This document shows positions 49,084 to 60,520 of a stretch of 64,000 nucleotides of DNA, piece after piece; position 1 is the first letter of the stretch, and each line of letters begins with the position of its first letter. The notes beneath the pieces were generated by a model, which was not told the DNA's origin, did no database searches, and saw only the letters and a program-made list of their open reading frames with translations. This stretch comes from Balaenoptera acutorostrata (lineage: Eukaryota; Chordata; Mammalia; Artiodactyla; Balaenopteridae): contig NC_080070.1 in NCBI RefSeq assembly GCF_949987535.1, positions 8,490,016 to 8,554,015 of the forward strand, given 5' to 3'. Position numbers and translations under genes: made by a program.

Positions 49084-49098
49084 AAGAAAATCACTAAA
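49084..49098 (+). repeat. Target-site duplication, 5' copy, of full-length L1
   Basis: aagaaaatcactaaa, identical to 55,352-55,366. The preceding ttt gives a TTT/AAGAAA cut site, close to the L1 endonuclease preference. Confidence 0.93.
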
Positions 49099-49999
49099 TT
49101 AGGAACCAAGATAGCGGAGTACAAAGAGGTGCTCTCACTCCCTCTTGCGAGAACACCAGAATCACAACTAGATGCTGGACAATCATCAACGGGAAGACAC
49201 TGGAACTCACCAAAAAAAGATACCCCACATCGAAAGACAAAGGAAAAGCCACAATGAGACGGTAGGAGGGGCGCAATCACAGTCAAATCAAAGCCCATAA
49301 CTGCTGGGTGGGTGATTCACAGACTGGAGAACACTTATACCACAGAATTCCACCCACTGGAGTGAAGGTTCTGAGCCCCACGTCAGGTTCCCAACCTGGG
49401 GGTCCGGCAACGGGAGGAGGAATTCCTAGAGAATCAGACTTTGAAGGCTAGTGGGATTTGATTGCAGGACTTCGACAGGACTGGGGGAAACAGAGACTCC
49501 ACTCTTGGAGGGCACACACAAAGTAGTGTGCACATCGGCACCCAGGGTAAGGATCAGTGACCCCATAGGAGACTGAACCAGACCTACCTGCTAGTATTGG
49601 AGGGTCTCCTGCAGAGGCAGGCGCTGGCTGTGGCTCACCGTGGGGACAAGGACACTGGCAGCAGAAGTTCTGGGAAGTACTCCTTGGCATGAGCCCTCCC
49701 AGAGTCCGCCATTAGCCCCACCAAAGAGCCCAGGTAGGCTCCAGTGTTGGGTTGCCTCAGGCCAAACAACCAACAGGGAGGGAACACAGCCCCACCCATC
49801 AGCAGTCAAGCGGATTAAAGTTTTTCTGAGCTCTGCCCAACAGAGCAACAGTCAGCTCTACCCACCACCAGTCCCTCCCATCAGGAAACTTTCACAAGCC
49901 TCTTAGATAGCCTGATGCACCAGAGGGCAGAGAGCAGAAGCAAGAAGAACTACAATCCTACAGCCTGGGGAACAAAAACCACATTCACAGAAAGACAAG
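49099..49999 (+). promoter_or_regulatory. L1 5' UTR / internal promoter region
   Basis: About 900 bp, GC-richer than the surroundings (for example ggtctcctgcagaggcaggc, ccagagtccgccattagccc), preceding ORF1. In L1s this region carries the internal RNA polymerase II promoter that lets full-length copies be transcribed. Several CpGs remain, though others look decayed. The overlapping open frames on both strands here (81-88 codons) are not known L1 products. Confidence 0.75.
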
Positions 50000-50904
50000 A
50001 TGAAAAGGCAGAGGGCTATGTACCAGATGAAGGAACAAGATAAAACCCCAGAAAAACAACAAAATGAAGTGGATATAGGCAACATTCCAAAAAAAGAATT
50101 CAGAATAATGATACTGAAGATGATCCAGGGCCTCGGAAAAAGAATGGAGGCAAAGATCAAGAAGATGCAAGAAATGTTTAACAAAGACCTATAAGGATTA
50201 AAGAACGAACAAACAGAGATGAACAATACAATAACTGAAATGAAAACTACACTAGAAGGAATCAATAGCACAATAACTGAGGCAGAAGAACGGATAAGTG
50301 ACCTGAAAGACATAATGGTGGAATTCACTGCTGCGGAACAGAATAAAGAAAAAAGACTGAAAAGAAATGAAGACAGTCTAAGAGACTTTTGGAACAACAT
50401 TAAACGCAACAACATTCGCATTATAGGGGTCCCAGAAAGAGAAGAGAGAGAGAAGGACCCGAGAAAATATCTGAAGAGATTAGAGTCGAAAACTTCCATA
50501 ACATAGGAAAGGAAATAGCCACCCAAGTCCAGGAAGCACAGAGAGTCCCATACAGGATAAACCCAAGGAGAAACACGCCAAGACACATAGTAATCAAATT
50601 GGCAAAAATTAAAGAAAAAGAAAAATTATTGAAAGCAGCAGGGGAAAAGAAACAAATAACATACAAGGGAACTCCCATAAGGTTAACAGCTGATATCTCA
50701 GCAGAAACTCTACAAGCCAGAAGGGAGTGGCATGATATACTTAAAGTGATGAAAGGGAAGAACCTACAACTAAGATTACTCAACCCAGCAAGGATCTCAT
50801 TCAGATTCAATGGAGAAATCAAAAGCTTTACAGACAAGCAAAAGCTAAGAGAATTCAGCACCACAAAACCAGCTCTACAACAAATGCTAAAGGAACTTCT
50901 CTAA
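50000..50904 (+). pseudogene. L1 ORF1 (RNA-binding chaperone), disrupted
   Basis: L1 ORF1 protein is a trimeric nucleic-acid chaperone that coats L1 RNA. Here the frame starts at 50,000 (MKRQRAMYQMKEQDK...), runs through an E/K-rich heptad region typical of its coiled coil, hits a stop at 50,192-50,194 (context NKDL*), and resumes in the same frame to about 50,450 with the RRM-type segment NNIRIIGVPE. A frame change around 50,440-50,475 moves the rest to another frame, where the C-terminal domain (TYKGTPIRLTADISAETLQA, RREWHDILKV) ends at 50,904. The total span, about 300 codons, is near full length. One nonsense change and one indel are enough to kill it. Confidence 0.93.
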
Positions 50905-50962
50905 GGGGGAAACACATGAGAAGAAAAGGACCAACAAAAACAAACCCAAAACAATTAAGAAA

Positions 50963-53900
50963 ATGGTCATAGGAACATACATATCGATAATTACCTTAAA
51001 CGTGAATGGATTGAATGTTCCAACCAAAAGACACAGGCTTGCTGAATGGATACAAAAACAAGACCCATCTATATGCTGTCTACAAGAGACCCACTTCAGA
51101 CCTAGGGACACATACAGACTGAAAGTGAAGGGATGGAAAAATGATATTCCATGCAAATGGAAATCAAAAGAAAGCTGGAGTAGCAATACTCATATCAGAT
51201 AAAATAGACTTTAAAACACAGAATGTTACAAGAGACAAGGAAGGACACTACATAATGATCAAGGGATCAATCCAAGAAGAAGATATAACAATTATAATTT
51301 ATATGCACCCAACATAGGAACACCTCAATACATAAGGCAACTGCTAACAGCTATAAAAGACGAAATTGACAGTAACACAATAACAGTGGGGGACTTTAAC
51401 ACCTCATTTACACCAACGGACAGATCATCCAAAATGAAAATAAATAAGGAACCAGAAGCTTTAAATAACACAATAGACCAGATAGATTTAATTGATATTT
51501 ATAGGGCATTCCAACCAGAAACAGCAGATTACCCTTTCTTCTCAAGTGCGCATGGAGCATTCTCCAGGATAGATCACATCTTGGGTTACAAATCAAGCCA
51601 CAGTAAATTTAAGAAAACTGAAATCATATCATGCATCTTTTCTGACCACAATGCTATGAGATTAGAAATCAATTACAGGGAAACAAACGTTAAAAACACA
51701 AACACATGGAGGATAAACAATACGTTACTAAATAACCAAGAGATCACTGAAGAAATCAAAGAGGAAATCCAAAAATACTTAGAGACAAATGACAGTGAAA
51801 ACACGATGATCAAAAACCTATGGGATGCAGCAAAAGCAGTTCTAAGACAGAAGTTTATAGCTATATAAGCCTACCGCAAGAAACAAGAAAAATCTCAAAT
51901 AAACAATCTAACCATACACCTAAAGGAACTAGAGAAAGAAGAACAAACATAACCCAAAGTTAGCAGAAGGAAAGAAATCAGAAAGATCAGAGCAGAAATA
52001 AATGAAATAGAAACAAAGAAAACAATAGCAAGGATCAATAAAACTAAAAGCCGGTTCTTTGAGAAGATAAACAAAATTGATAAGCCATTAGCCAGACTCA
52101 TCAAGAAAAAGAGGGAGAGGACTCAAATCAATAAAATTCAAAACGAAAAAGTAGAAGTTACATGGGGCTTCCCTGGTGGTGCAGTGGTTGAGAATCTGAC
52201 TGCCAATGCAGGGGACACGGGTTCGAGCCCTGGTCTGGGAAGATCCCACATGCCGTGGAGCAACTAGGCCCGGGAGCCACAATTACTGAGCCTGCGCGTC
52301 TGGAGCCCGTGCTCCGCAACAAGAGAGGCTGCGATAATGAGGCCCGCGCACCACGATGAAGAGTGGCCCCCACTTGCCACAACTAGAGAAAGCCCTCACA
52401 CAGAAATGAAGACCCAACACAGCCATAAATAAATAAATAAATAAATATTAAACTTAAAAAAAAAAAAAAAAAAGTTACAACAGACACCACAGAAATACAA
52501 AGCATCCTAAGAGACTACTACAAGCAACTCTATGCCAATAAAATGGACAACCAGGAAGAAATGGACAAATTCTTAGAAAGGTATAACCTTCCAAGACTGA
52601 ACCAGGAAGAAATAGAAAATATGAACAGACCAATCACAAGTAATGAAATTCAAACTGTGATTAAAAATCTTCCAACAAACAGAAGTCCAGGACCAGATGG
52701 CTTCACATGTGAATTCTATCAAACATTTAGAGAAGAGCTAACACCCATCTTTCTCAAACTCTTCCAAAAAATTGCAGGGGACAGAACACTCCCAAACTCA
52801 TTCTATGAGGCCACCATCACCCTGATACCAAAACCAGACAAAGATACTATAAAAAAAGAAAATTACAGACCAATATCACTGATGAATATAGATGCAAAAA
52901 TCCTCAACAAAATACTAGCAAACAGAATCCAACAACACATTAAAAGCATCATACACCATGATCAAGTGGGATTTATCCCAGGGATGCAAGGATTTTTCAG
53001 TATATGTAAATCAATCAATGTGATAAACCATAATAACAAATTGAAGAATAAAAACCATGTGATCATCTCAATAGATGTAGAAAAAGCTTTTGCCAAATTT
53101 CAACACCCATTTATGATAAAAACTCTCCAGAAAGTGGGCATAGAGGGAACCTACCTCAACATAATAAAGGCCATATACAACAAACCCACAGCAAACATCA
53201 TTCTCAATGGTGAAAAACTGGAAGCATTTCCTCTAAGATCAGGAACGAGACAAGGATGTCCACTCTCACCACTATTATTCAACATAGTTTTGGAAGTCCT
53301 AGCCATGGCAATCAGAGAAGAAAAAGAAATAAAAGGAATACAAATTGGAAAAGAAGAAGTAAAACTGTCACTGTTTGCGGATGACATGATACTATACATA
53401 GAGAATCCTAAAAATGCCACCAGAAAACTACTAGAGCTAATCAATGAATTTGGTAAAGTTGCAGGATACAAAATTAATGCACAGAAATCTCTTGCATTCC
53501 TATACACTAATGATGAAAAATCTGAAAGAGAAATTAAGGAAACACTCCCATTTACCACTGCAACAAAAAGAATAAAATACCTAGGAATAAACCTACCTAG
53601 GGAGACAAAGACCTGTATGCAGAAAACTATAAAACACTGATGAAAGAAATTAAAGATGATACCAACAGATGCAGAGATATACCATGTTTTTGGACTGGAA
53701 GAATCAATATTGTGAAAATGACTATACTACCCAAAGCAATCTACAGATTCAATCCAATCCCTATTAAATTACCAATGGCATTTTTTATGGAACTAGAACA
53801 AAAAATCCTAAAATTTGTATGGAGACACAAAAGACCCCGAATACCCAAAGCAGTCTTGAGGGAAAAAAATGGAGCTGTTGGAATCAGGCTCCCTGACTTC

Positions 53901-55097
53901 AGACTATACTACAAAGCTACAGTAATCAAGACAATATGGTACTGGCACAAAAAGAGAAACATAGATCAATGGAACAAGATAGAAAGCCCAGAGATAAACC
54001 TATGCACCTATGGTCAACTAATCTATGACAAAGGAGGCAAGGATATACAATGGAGAAAAGACAGTCTCTTCAATAAGTGGTGCTGGGAAAACTGGACAGC
54101 TACATGTAAAAGAATGAAATTAGAACACTCCCTAACACCATACACAAAAATAAACTCTAAATGGATTAGAGACCTAAATGTAAGACCGGACACTATAAAA
54201 CTCTTAGAGGAAAACATAGGAAGAACATTCTTTGACCTAAATCACAGCAAGATCTTTTTTGATCCACCTCCTAGAGTAATGGAAATAAAAATAAAAATAA
54301 ACAAATGGGACCTAATGAAACTTCAAAGCTTTTGCACAGCAAAGGAAACCATAAACAAGACGAAAAGACAACCCTCAGAATGGGAGAAAATATTTGCAAG
54401 CGAATCAACGGACAAAGGATTAATCTCCAAAATATATAAACAGCTCATGCAGTTCAATATTAACAAAACAAACAACCCAATCCAAAAATGGGCAGAAGAC
54501 CTAAATAGACATTTCTTCAAGGAAGACATACAGATGGCCAAGAAGCACATGAAAAGCTGCTCAACATCCCTAATTATTAGAGAAATGCAAATCAAAACTA
54601 CAATGAGGTATCACCTCACCCCAGTTAGAATGGGCATCATCAGAAAATCTACAAACAACAAATGCTGGAGAGGGTGTGGAGAAAAGGGAATCCTCTTGCA
54701 CTGTTGGTGGGAATATAAATTGATACAGCCACTATGGAGAACAGTATGGAGGTTCCTTAAAAAACTAAAAATAGAATTACCATATGACCCAGCAATTCCA
54801 CTACTGGGCATATACCCAGAGAAAACCATCATGCAAAAAGACACATGCACCCCAATGTTCATTGCAGGACTATTTACAATAGCCTGGTCATGGAAGCAAC
54901 CTAAACGCCCATCGACAGACGAATGGATAAAGAAGTTGTGGTACATATATACAATGGAATATTACTCAGCCATAAAAAGGAACGAAACTGGGTCATTTGT
55001 AGAGACGTGGATGGATCTAGAGACTGCCATACAGAGTGAAGTAAGTCAGAAAGAGCAAAACAAATATCGTATATTAACACATATATGTGGAACCTAG
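50963..55097 (+). pseudogene. L1 ORF2 (endonuclease/reverse transcriptase), disrupted
   Basis: ORF2 protein nicks target DNA and reverse-transcribes L1 and SINE RNA. Visible parts: an APE-like endonuclease (TLNVNGLN, CCLQETH at the start; SRIDHILG and SDHNAMRLEI further on), a reverse transcriptase ([26 protein letters not shown], and the catalytic FADD at 53,374-53,385), and the C-terminal Cys-rich region (CWRGCGEKG...LLHCWWEY). Lesions: frame changes near 51,140 and again near 51,300, stops at 51,866-51,868 and 51,950-51,952, a SINE at 52,164-52,473, a frame change near 53,612-53,620, and the last motif cysteine replaced by tyrosine (TAT, 54,714-54,716). It also reads [11 protein letters not shown], where other L1s have Asp after the Phe. 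Two long uninterrupted frames (52,543-53,640 and 53,640-55,097) remain but cannot make a whole enzyme. Confidence 0.95.
52164..52473 (+). mobile_element. CHR-type SINE nested in L1 ORF2
   Basis: Sense SINE: ggggcttccctggtggtgca, B-box ggttcgagccc (52,220-52,230), the gcgcgtctggagcc body, an (aaat)n run and a polyA. Short flanking duplication agttaca-like (gaagttaca at about 52,153-52,161 and aaagttaca at about 52,471-52,479). L1 ORF2 sequence resumes directly after it, so the SINE postdates the L1. Confidence 0.95.
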
Positions 55098-55351
55098 AAA
55101 AATGGTACTGATGAACCGGTTTGCAGGGCAGAAATTGAGACACAGATGTAGAGATAAAATGTATGGACACCGAGGGGGTGAAAGTGGCAGGGGGTAGGGG
55201 TGGTGGTGTGATGAATTGGGAGATTGGGATTGACATGTATACACTGATGTGTATGAAATTGATGACTAATAAGGACCTGCTGTATAAAAAAAATAATAAA
55301 ATTAAATTAAAAAAATTTTTTTTAAAGTCAGGATGAAAGAGAGAAAAAAAA
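55098..55351 (+). other. L1 3' UTR and tail
   Basis: From the ORF2 stop: gaaccggtttgcagggcaga, a G-rich stretch (gggggtaggggtggtggtgt), gaattgggagattgggattg, aataaggacctgctgtataa, then A-rich tail with aataataaaattaaatt, further degenerate A/T and a short ...gagagaaaaaaa end before the duplication. The G-rich tract is a usual L1 3' UTR feature. Confidence 0.9.
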
Positions 55352-55366
55352 AAGAAAATCACTAAA
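55352..55366 (+). repeat. Target-site duplication, 3' copy, of full-length L1
   Basis: aagaaaatcactaaa, identical to 49,084-49,098. Confidence 0.93.
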
Positions 55367-56390
55367 ACCACAACATAAATATGTTTATAGTAAAGAATTT
55401 GAGGGTATCATTTGGGTAAAGCTAGGGGACAGATATTTATAATAGTCATCACAATGGCTATAACTGGGCTAAAGCAACTACTAGAATCTACAGCCATTCA
55501 GAAAATTCTTATGAGACTGCATCCTGTTTAATTTGCCCCCTTCTCTGAAACTGTGGATAACCACCGCAGCTCATGGGGTCTCTGTCATTTCCGAAATATT
55601 CACGCCCAGTCTGGTGCTAGGCTCACTTGTATCTTCACCCTGTCTGTTTTAGGCTAACGTTTTTATCTCCGTCTCTTCCACTCCCCTCCTTAGGGGAAAA
55701 AATAATGTTAAAAGAAAAACCGTCGCCAGGCAAACAGAATTGAAGATGCACATGAAAATAATCATTTACAGCTTGTGACCTGATAGAATGGGCTGGGAAT
55801 TGAGCTCACACTCAGGGGAAAGGGGAAAGTGTGAGCTGTGAGACACAGATCAGGACAGCAATGTGGAGTTAGCATGAGTTCTTCCATTAAAAACATTAAT
55901 CTTCTAAGCATTTATTTACTTTTAGGGCTTTTGATGTCTGTTGTTTCCTATTTTTCTTTTTAGTTTTGTTTTTTAAAAATTAGACCTCCCTTTTGGGCTA
56001 TAGACACTTTATTCTTTAATCACTGGTCTCTCTTTTGTAATTCCCATCCTTTATCTACCTCTGGCAACATCTACTGATAAAAACAACCTCCCTGGAATTT
56101 TCAAAGGACACATGGTAAAAAGAGATATTTTTAAAAGGCAAAATATTAAAAGGGAGAGAGATATTGAAGAAAAATGTTGGGGACGGGTCATGCAGTCCTC
56201 TTCCCCACGACATTTAACACATCCTTCCTTCGGTGAAACATGGCTTCTGTCAGCATGAACCATATGCAAAGCATTTAGAGTTATTAAGATTTCCCTACAT
56301 ATGAATGCCCTCTTTGCAAAATGAGGCATAGCACAAACGACGAGAATCATTCTCAATGGAGAATGGAAAATGCTCTGTTGTATCATAACA
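55367..56390. other. Unique sequence
   Basis: No repeat or gene recognised. A 116-codon minus frame at 56,051-56,401 has no recognisable product. Confidence 0.45.
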
Positions 56391-57888
56391 TGTGCAAACA
56401 CAGATCTTTTCTTTTAACTCCAGCACTGCAGCCTCATTGCTTTCACCACGTTTGCACTCTCTCTCTTCCTCATGCCCTCACTTACTTCCTGTTCCATACT
56501 TAGTCACTGCATTCACTCACTTGTATACAACTCCCTTGCCCCTCTCATGTGTTGTATACAGTTGCATAATCCCCAAACAATGGTTGAATTATTCCTTCTA
56601 CCTAGGCCAAATATGACTTTGAAAAAACAATAACATGAAGAATGGTCTTACTTTAATTTCATGACCACTAAACTCATGTGAGCCACTGCTGTTGCCATCT
56701 GGCAATCCCACCATACACATCGAGTCCATTCATTCTCCTCTCTCCTTGATGGCTATTGCCTAGCTTTTCCTTCTTAAGTCTTCGCACATTCTTGTCTTAG
56801 CTTCTTACTTCGCTGAGAAAATAAAAGGAATCAGAAGAAATATGCCAAAGCTTTCACCACAATATCCTTTAACCGACCGGCGAGTGAGCCCATAGACTCT
56901 GCCTTCTCTCCTATCACTTTGGATCAATTGTCCTTGCTTCTATATAAGGCAGTGCATCCGCTGTACACTATATTTCATAATTTCTTGTACAGTCAAGGTC
57001 AATTATCCAGAAGTTTTTCTTTCTTTCTCATACATCATTTATTTTTCTCTCTACTGATTCATTCCAAGAAAAGTGGTGCTATTTCACCCAACTTTAAAAA
57101 TCACAAGACTTTTTGTTAACCTATTCCCCCTCTAGATACTATCCCTTTCCCCCACTTTCCTGTCAAGCAAAACTTCATTGCATGCAATTCCTCTCCTCCT
57201 GTTGTCTGCAAATCCATTGCATCCATGATTTCACTGTATAACTCCAACAGAAACATCCATCCTCCTTCCAGGACAACTTGCTCTCCTGATTTTCCTCCTA
57301 CTTCACTGGCTACAGTCTTCTTTTCTATTTTTTCTCATTTCCACAAACTACAAATCTTGCAGAGCCCAGGGCTTGGTATTCAAATATCTCCCTTTCTCTA
57401 TCTTTATAACTCTCTTGGTGATTTTTTTGGACACATAGATTTAAATACCAATTCCACACTAACAACACTCAAGTATGTACCTCTAGTCTTGACCTCTTCT
57501 CAGAAATCCAGTTAGATATGCAGTTATCTACTCAACACTCTCACTTGGTTTTGAACCTCAAACTTAATCAATCTAAATCTAAATTTCTGATGTTTTACTC
57601 CAAACTTTCTTCTCCCACATTTTTCTGTATCATAGTAAATAGCCATCCCATGCTTGCTCAAGTCAAAGGCCTTGAAGTTATACGCGACTCATCCTTTCGC
57701 TCACCTTTCATATCTAAACCATACAACAATTGAGCCGATTGACTCAAATGTCAGCATATATCCAGAATCCGACCAGTACTCCCCACCTACATCACCATTA
57801 TCCATGTCCCAAACGCATCATCCCTACAGTCTCCCGAGTGATACCCCCACACTGCTTCTTTTGTCTATAGCAGCTAAAAATGTTATTC
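56391..57888 (+). mobile_element. L2 LINE, 5' portion (interrupted by SINE)
   Basis: A pyrimidine-rich sense stretch characteristic of L2 ORF2. The best part is 57,225-57,800: ataactctcttggtgatttt, cctctagtcttgacctcttc, tcagaaatccagttagatat, gcttgctcaagtcaaaggcc, ttgaagttatacgcgactca, tcctttcgctcacctttca. Translation in one frame gives SLGDFFGHIDLNT..., matching the position where CR1/L2 reverse transcriptases have their last conserved blocks. The segment 56,391-57,000 is weaker and may not all belong. No intact frame remains. L2 is an ancient CR1-like LINE whose machinery also mobilised MIR. Confidence 0.65.
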
Positions 57889-57911
57889 TTGATTTTATTT
57901 ATTTACTTTTA

Positions 57912-58264
57912 AGAAGTTATTTTTATTTTATTTTTAAATTTATTTATTTATTTATTTATTTATTGGCTGCATTGGGTCTTCGCTGCTGCATGCGGGCTTT
58001 TTCTAGTTGCGATGAGTGGGGGCTACTCTTCATTGTGGTGCACGGGCTTCTCATTGTGGTGGCTTCTCTTTTTGCAGAGCATGGGCTCTGGGCGTGTGGG
58101 CTTCAGTAGTTGTGGCACGTGGGCTCAATAGTTGTGGTGCACGGGCTTAGTTGCTCCACGGCATGTGGGATCTACCTGGACCAGGGATTGAACCCATGTC
58201 CCCTGAATTGGCAGGCGGATACTTAACCACTGCGCCACCAGGGAAATCCCAGAACTTATTTTTA
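57912..58264 (-). mobile_element. CHR-type SINE, antisense, inside L2
   Basis: Plus strand: an A/T-rich tail (tttatttatttatttattta), gggtcttcgctgctgcatgc, gagtgggggctactcttcat, ttgctccacggcatgtggga, ggattgaacccatgtcccct, cactgcgccaccagggaaat. Target-site duplication agaagttattttta / agaacttattttta (57,912-57,925 and 58,251-58,264) has one mismatch. Most CpGs have decayed to TG/CA, so it is older than the copies at 59.6 and 60.5 kb. Confidence 0.9.
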
Positions 58265-58840
58265 AAAAGGAGGAAATTTTATTAATCTGCTCAAATGCTA
58301 CCAATGGCATTCCCTGTCACCTAAATTAAAGCCAATGCCCTTATAATTGCACACAAGGCCCAGCAAGTCTGCCCCCAGCACTTCTGGTAACTCAGCTTCT
58401 CCTTCTGGCTCACTTGGCTCTGGCCACATTGAACTCCTTGCTCTTCCCCAGCTGTGTTCCAGTGTCAGGACTCTCATATCTCCAACTCTCAGGGCCTGGA
58501 GCAAATTTCCACTAGGTATCTTTATATTTTGCACTCTCATCTCTTTCAGATCTTTGTTGAAATTGTAACACTCCAAACCTAATCCTGTACTCACTATTCC
58601 TCTTCCTAGCTTCATTTTTGCTATAGCAATAATGCAATCTGTTGTGCTATATAATTTATGTATCTATGTATGCATTTGTTTGTTTTTCATTTGTTTGTTT
58701 GCCACCCTTTGTAGAATATAAGCGTCACAGGGTAATAATTTTTTCTCTGTTTTTCTCATTGCTGTATCTGATAGGCAAAGAACATGCCTGACACAGAGTA
58801 AGTACTTAATAAAAACTCATTGTTGAATGACTGAAAGAAT
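58265..58840 (+). mobile_element. L2 LINE, 3' portion
   Basis: Continues the L2: tgccctt...acaaggcccagcaagtctg, tctggccacattgaactcct, gctctcatctctttcagatc, tagaatataagcgtcacagg, gctgtatctgataggcaaag, cacagagtaagtacttaata, ttgttgaatgactg. The terminal part is a textbook L2 3' end. Collinear with the 56.4-57.9 kb part across the SINE. Confidence 0.8.
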
Positions 58841-59601
58841 AATGTGAAGCTCACCATTATTTGGATCTGGAACATATTTTGCTTATGATTAAGAATGGGC
58901 ACCTGGAAAGACACAGAATGAAAACACACTTCTAAATCTCTCAAACATTTTGGATTATATTTTCAAAGGAAGTCAAGTCCATTCTGCTTCTCTTGGAAAC
59001 TCCTCCAATCATAAGAATGTGGCAAGAATCATCACTCTGAAATGTAAAAATGATTTTTCAGCAAGCCATTAGAATTTGAAGAATATTCTTCAGATCAGTT
59101 TCCCTTATGCAGGTGGTAAAACAAAACAAAACAACAGTCTCTATCTTCAAATTCAGGAATGCTAATTTTTGGTATTCAAACAGTTCTGTTTTAAGAATAT
59201 GGCAAACATACCCAGGGGAAAATTTCTTCACTGCTGTGTTTGCTTTTATAGTTTTAAACACTGTGGTTTTATGCAAAAGGAAACAGAATTTTGTGATGGC
59301 AACGACAGGTGAAATAAGATGTGAAAAAATGATATTTTAGATCCTCATATGTCAATAATATAAAATGAGCTGTATTTCAAAGACGTCTTTCATCCAGTTC
59401 ATACTTCTAGTTGTGTTTTTAAAAGCTACATGAAAAGAAAACAATCTACCCATGCATAAAAAACCCCGAATTCTTAATGAGCAATAGACAATCAGGGTGA
59501 ATTAACATGGTACTTATTCAAAAGCTTGGTGTAACTGTTAACCTGTAAGTTATAACTTCTTCTCCCACTAATAGATAACTAATCTATATTTTTCTTTTGT
59601 C
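58841..59601. other. Unique sequence
   Basis: Nothing recognised between the L2 end and the next SINE. Confidence 0.45.
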
Positions 59602-59926
59602 AAAAGTAAGTATGGGGCTTCCCTGGTGGCACAGTGGTTGAGAATCTGCCTGCCAATGCAGGGGACACGGGTTCGAGCCCTGCTCTGGGAAGATCCCACA
59701 TGCCGCGGAGCAACTAGGCCCGTGAGCCACAATTACTGAGCCTGCGCGTCTGGAGCCTGTGCTCCGCAACAAGAGAGGCCGCGATAGTGAAAGGCCCGCA
59801 CACCGCGATGAAGAGTGGCCCCCACTTGCCACAACTAGAGAAAGCCCTCGCACAGAAACAAAGACCCAGCACAGCCATAAATAAATAAATAAACAAATAA
59901 TTAAAAAAAAAAAAAAAGTAAGTATG
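59602..59926 (+). mobile_element. CHR-type SINE, sense, with TSDs
   Basis: Body about 59,614-59,913: ggggcttccctggtggcaca, B-box ggttcgagccc (59,670-59,680), gcctgcgcgtctggagcctg, gagaggccgcgatagtgaaa, gcccacttgccacaactag-type 3' body, (ataa)n and polyA. The 13-bp target-site duplication aaaagtaagtatg is perfect (59,602-59,614 and 59,914-59,926). Good CpG retention indicates a recent insertion. Confidence 0.95.
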
Positions 59927-60520
59927 GTAAACTCCCCTTTAACATAGTTGTTTCATAAATAACCAAATATTTAGTTTAATAGAATGCTAGGTTATATATC
60001 ATATTTCTCTTACCAATTTCGTAAAACTTAGGATAGAGCATGATGCAATTAACATTACAACTTTCCTGAATGTGTGTAATAATGCAGAAAGTAATTCAGG
60101 ATAATGCAGTCTCTCAGGGCCATCAACGGTCATTCTATTAGAACTTGCAAAAATAATAAATAGAATAATTTTAGATAACAGTGGCCTACTGTGTTACTGT
60201 CCATTAATAAGTTGGGAGGTATTTCAGGGTGCAGTTGAAAAGTGAATAGGTATATGCATGTAATATGTTTGCCAACACTAAAGAATTCCTATTGGATCAA
60301 ATTTGCCTGATTGACTTTTGTAGGGAACTGAAAGTCAAGACACGAAATAGTGTTTATATTTGAAAATGATATTTCTTTGAAGGTTTAAAGTTCATTTTGG
60401 GAACTTCAATAATTTTAAGAAGAGAAATGATTGTTTTCAATGTGCTTAAAATCCATGGTGATAAAGCATACTGACAATCTCTAAGTGAAGCAGGAATGAA
60501 TGTTAAACCCTACCACGTTA
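59927..60520. other. Unique sequence
   Basis: Nothing recognised between two same-orientation SINEs. Confidence 0.45.

Larger units (their letters stand above)
49099..55351 (+). mobile_element. Full-length L1 retrotransposon (inactive), with nested SINE
   Basis: A complete L1 of about 5.9 kb (6,253 bp including the 310-bp SINE): 5' end ttaggaaccaagatagcgga, 5' UTR, ORF1, a short intergenic spacer, ORF2, 3' UTR and an A-rich tail. Perfect 15-bp target-site duplications prove that the element inserted as one unit and has kept both ends. It belongs to the same 3' UTR type as the short fragment at 27.8 kb. It is inactivated by several stops, frameshifts and a SINE insertion. Three other recent-looking L1 3' ends in the window (14.4, 27.8, 38.1 kb) are all truncated; this is the only full-length copy. 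Confidence 0.96.

Noticed and set aside
49903..50586. A 227-codon minus-strand open frame
   Set aside because: It lies antisense to L1 ORF1. The A-rich plus strand of L1 gives few stops on the opposite strand, so long antisense frames are expected; the translation (Ser/Phe/Leu-rich) matches no family I know.
54901..55371. A 156-codon minus-strand frame, plus others antisense to ORF2
   Set aside because: Shadow of L1 ORF2 end and 3' UTR; hydrophobic low-complexity translation without homology.
59614..59690. tRNA gene
   Set aside because: A- and B-box sequences are present but belong to the tRNA-derived head of a SINE; there is no cloverleaf with a full acceptor stem, and target-site duplications show that it is a retroposon.
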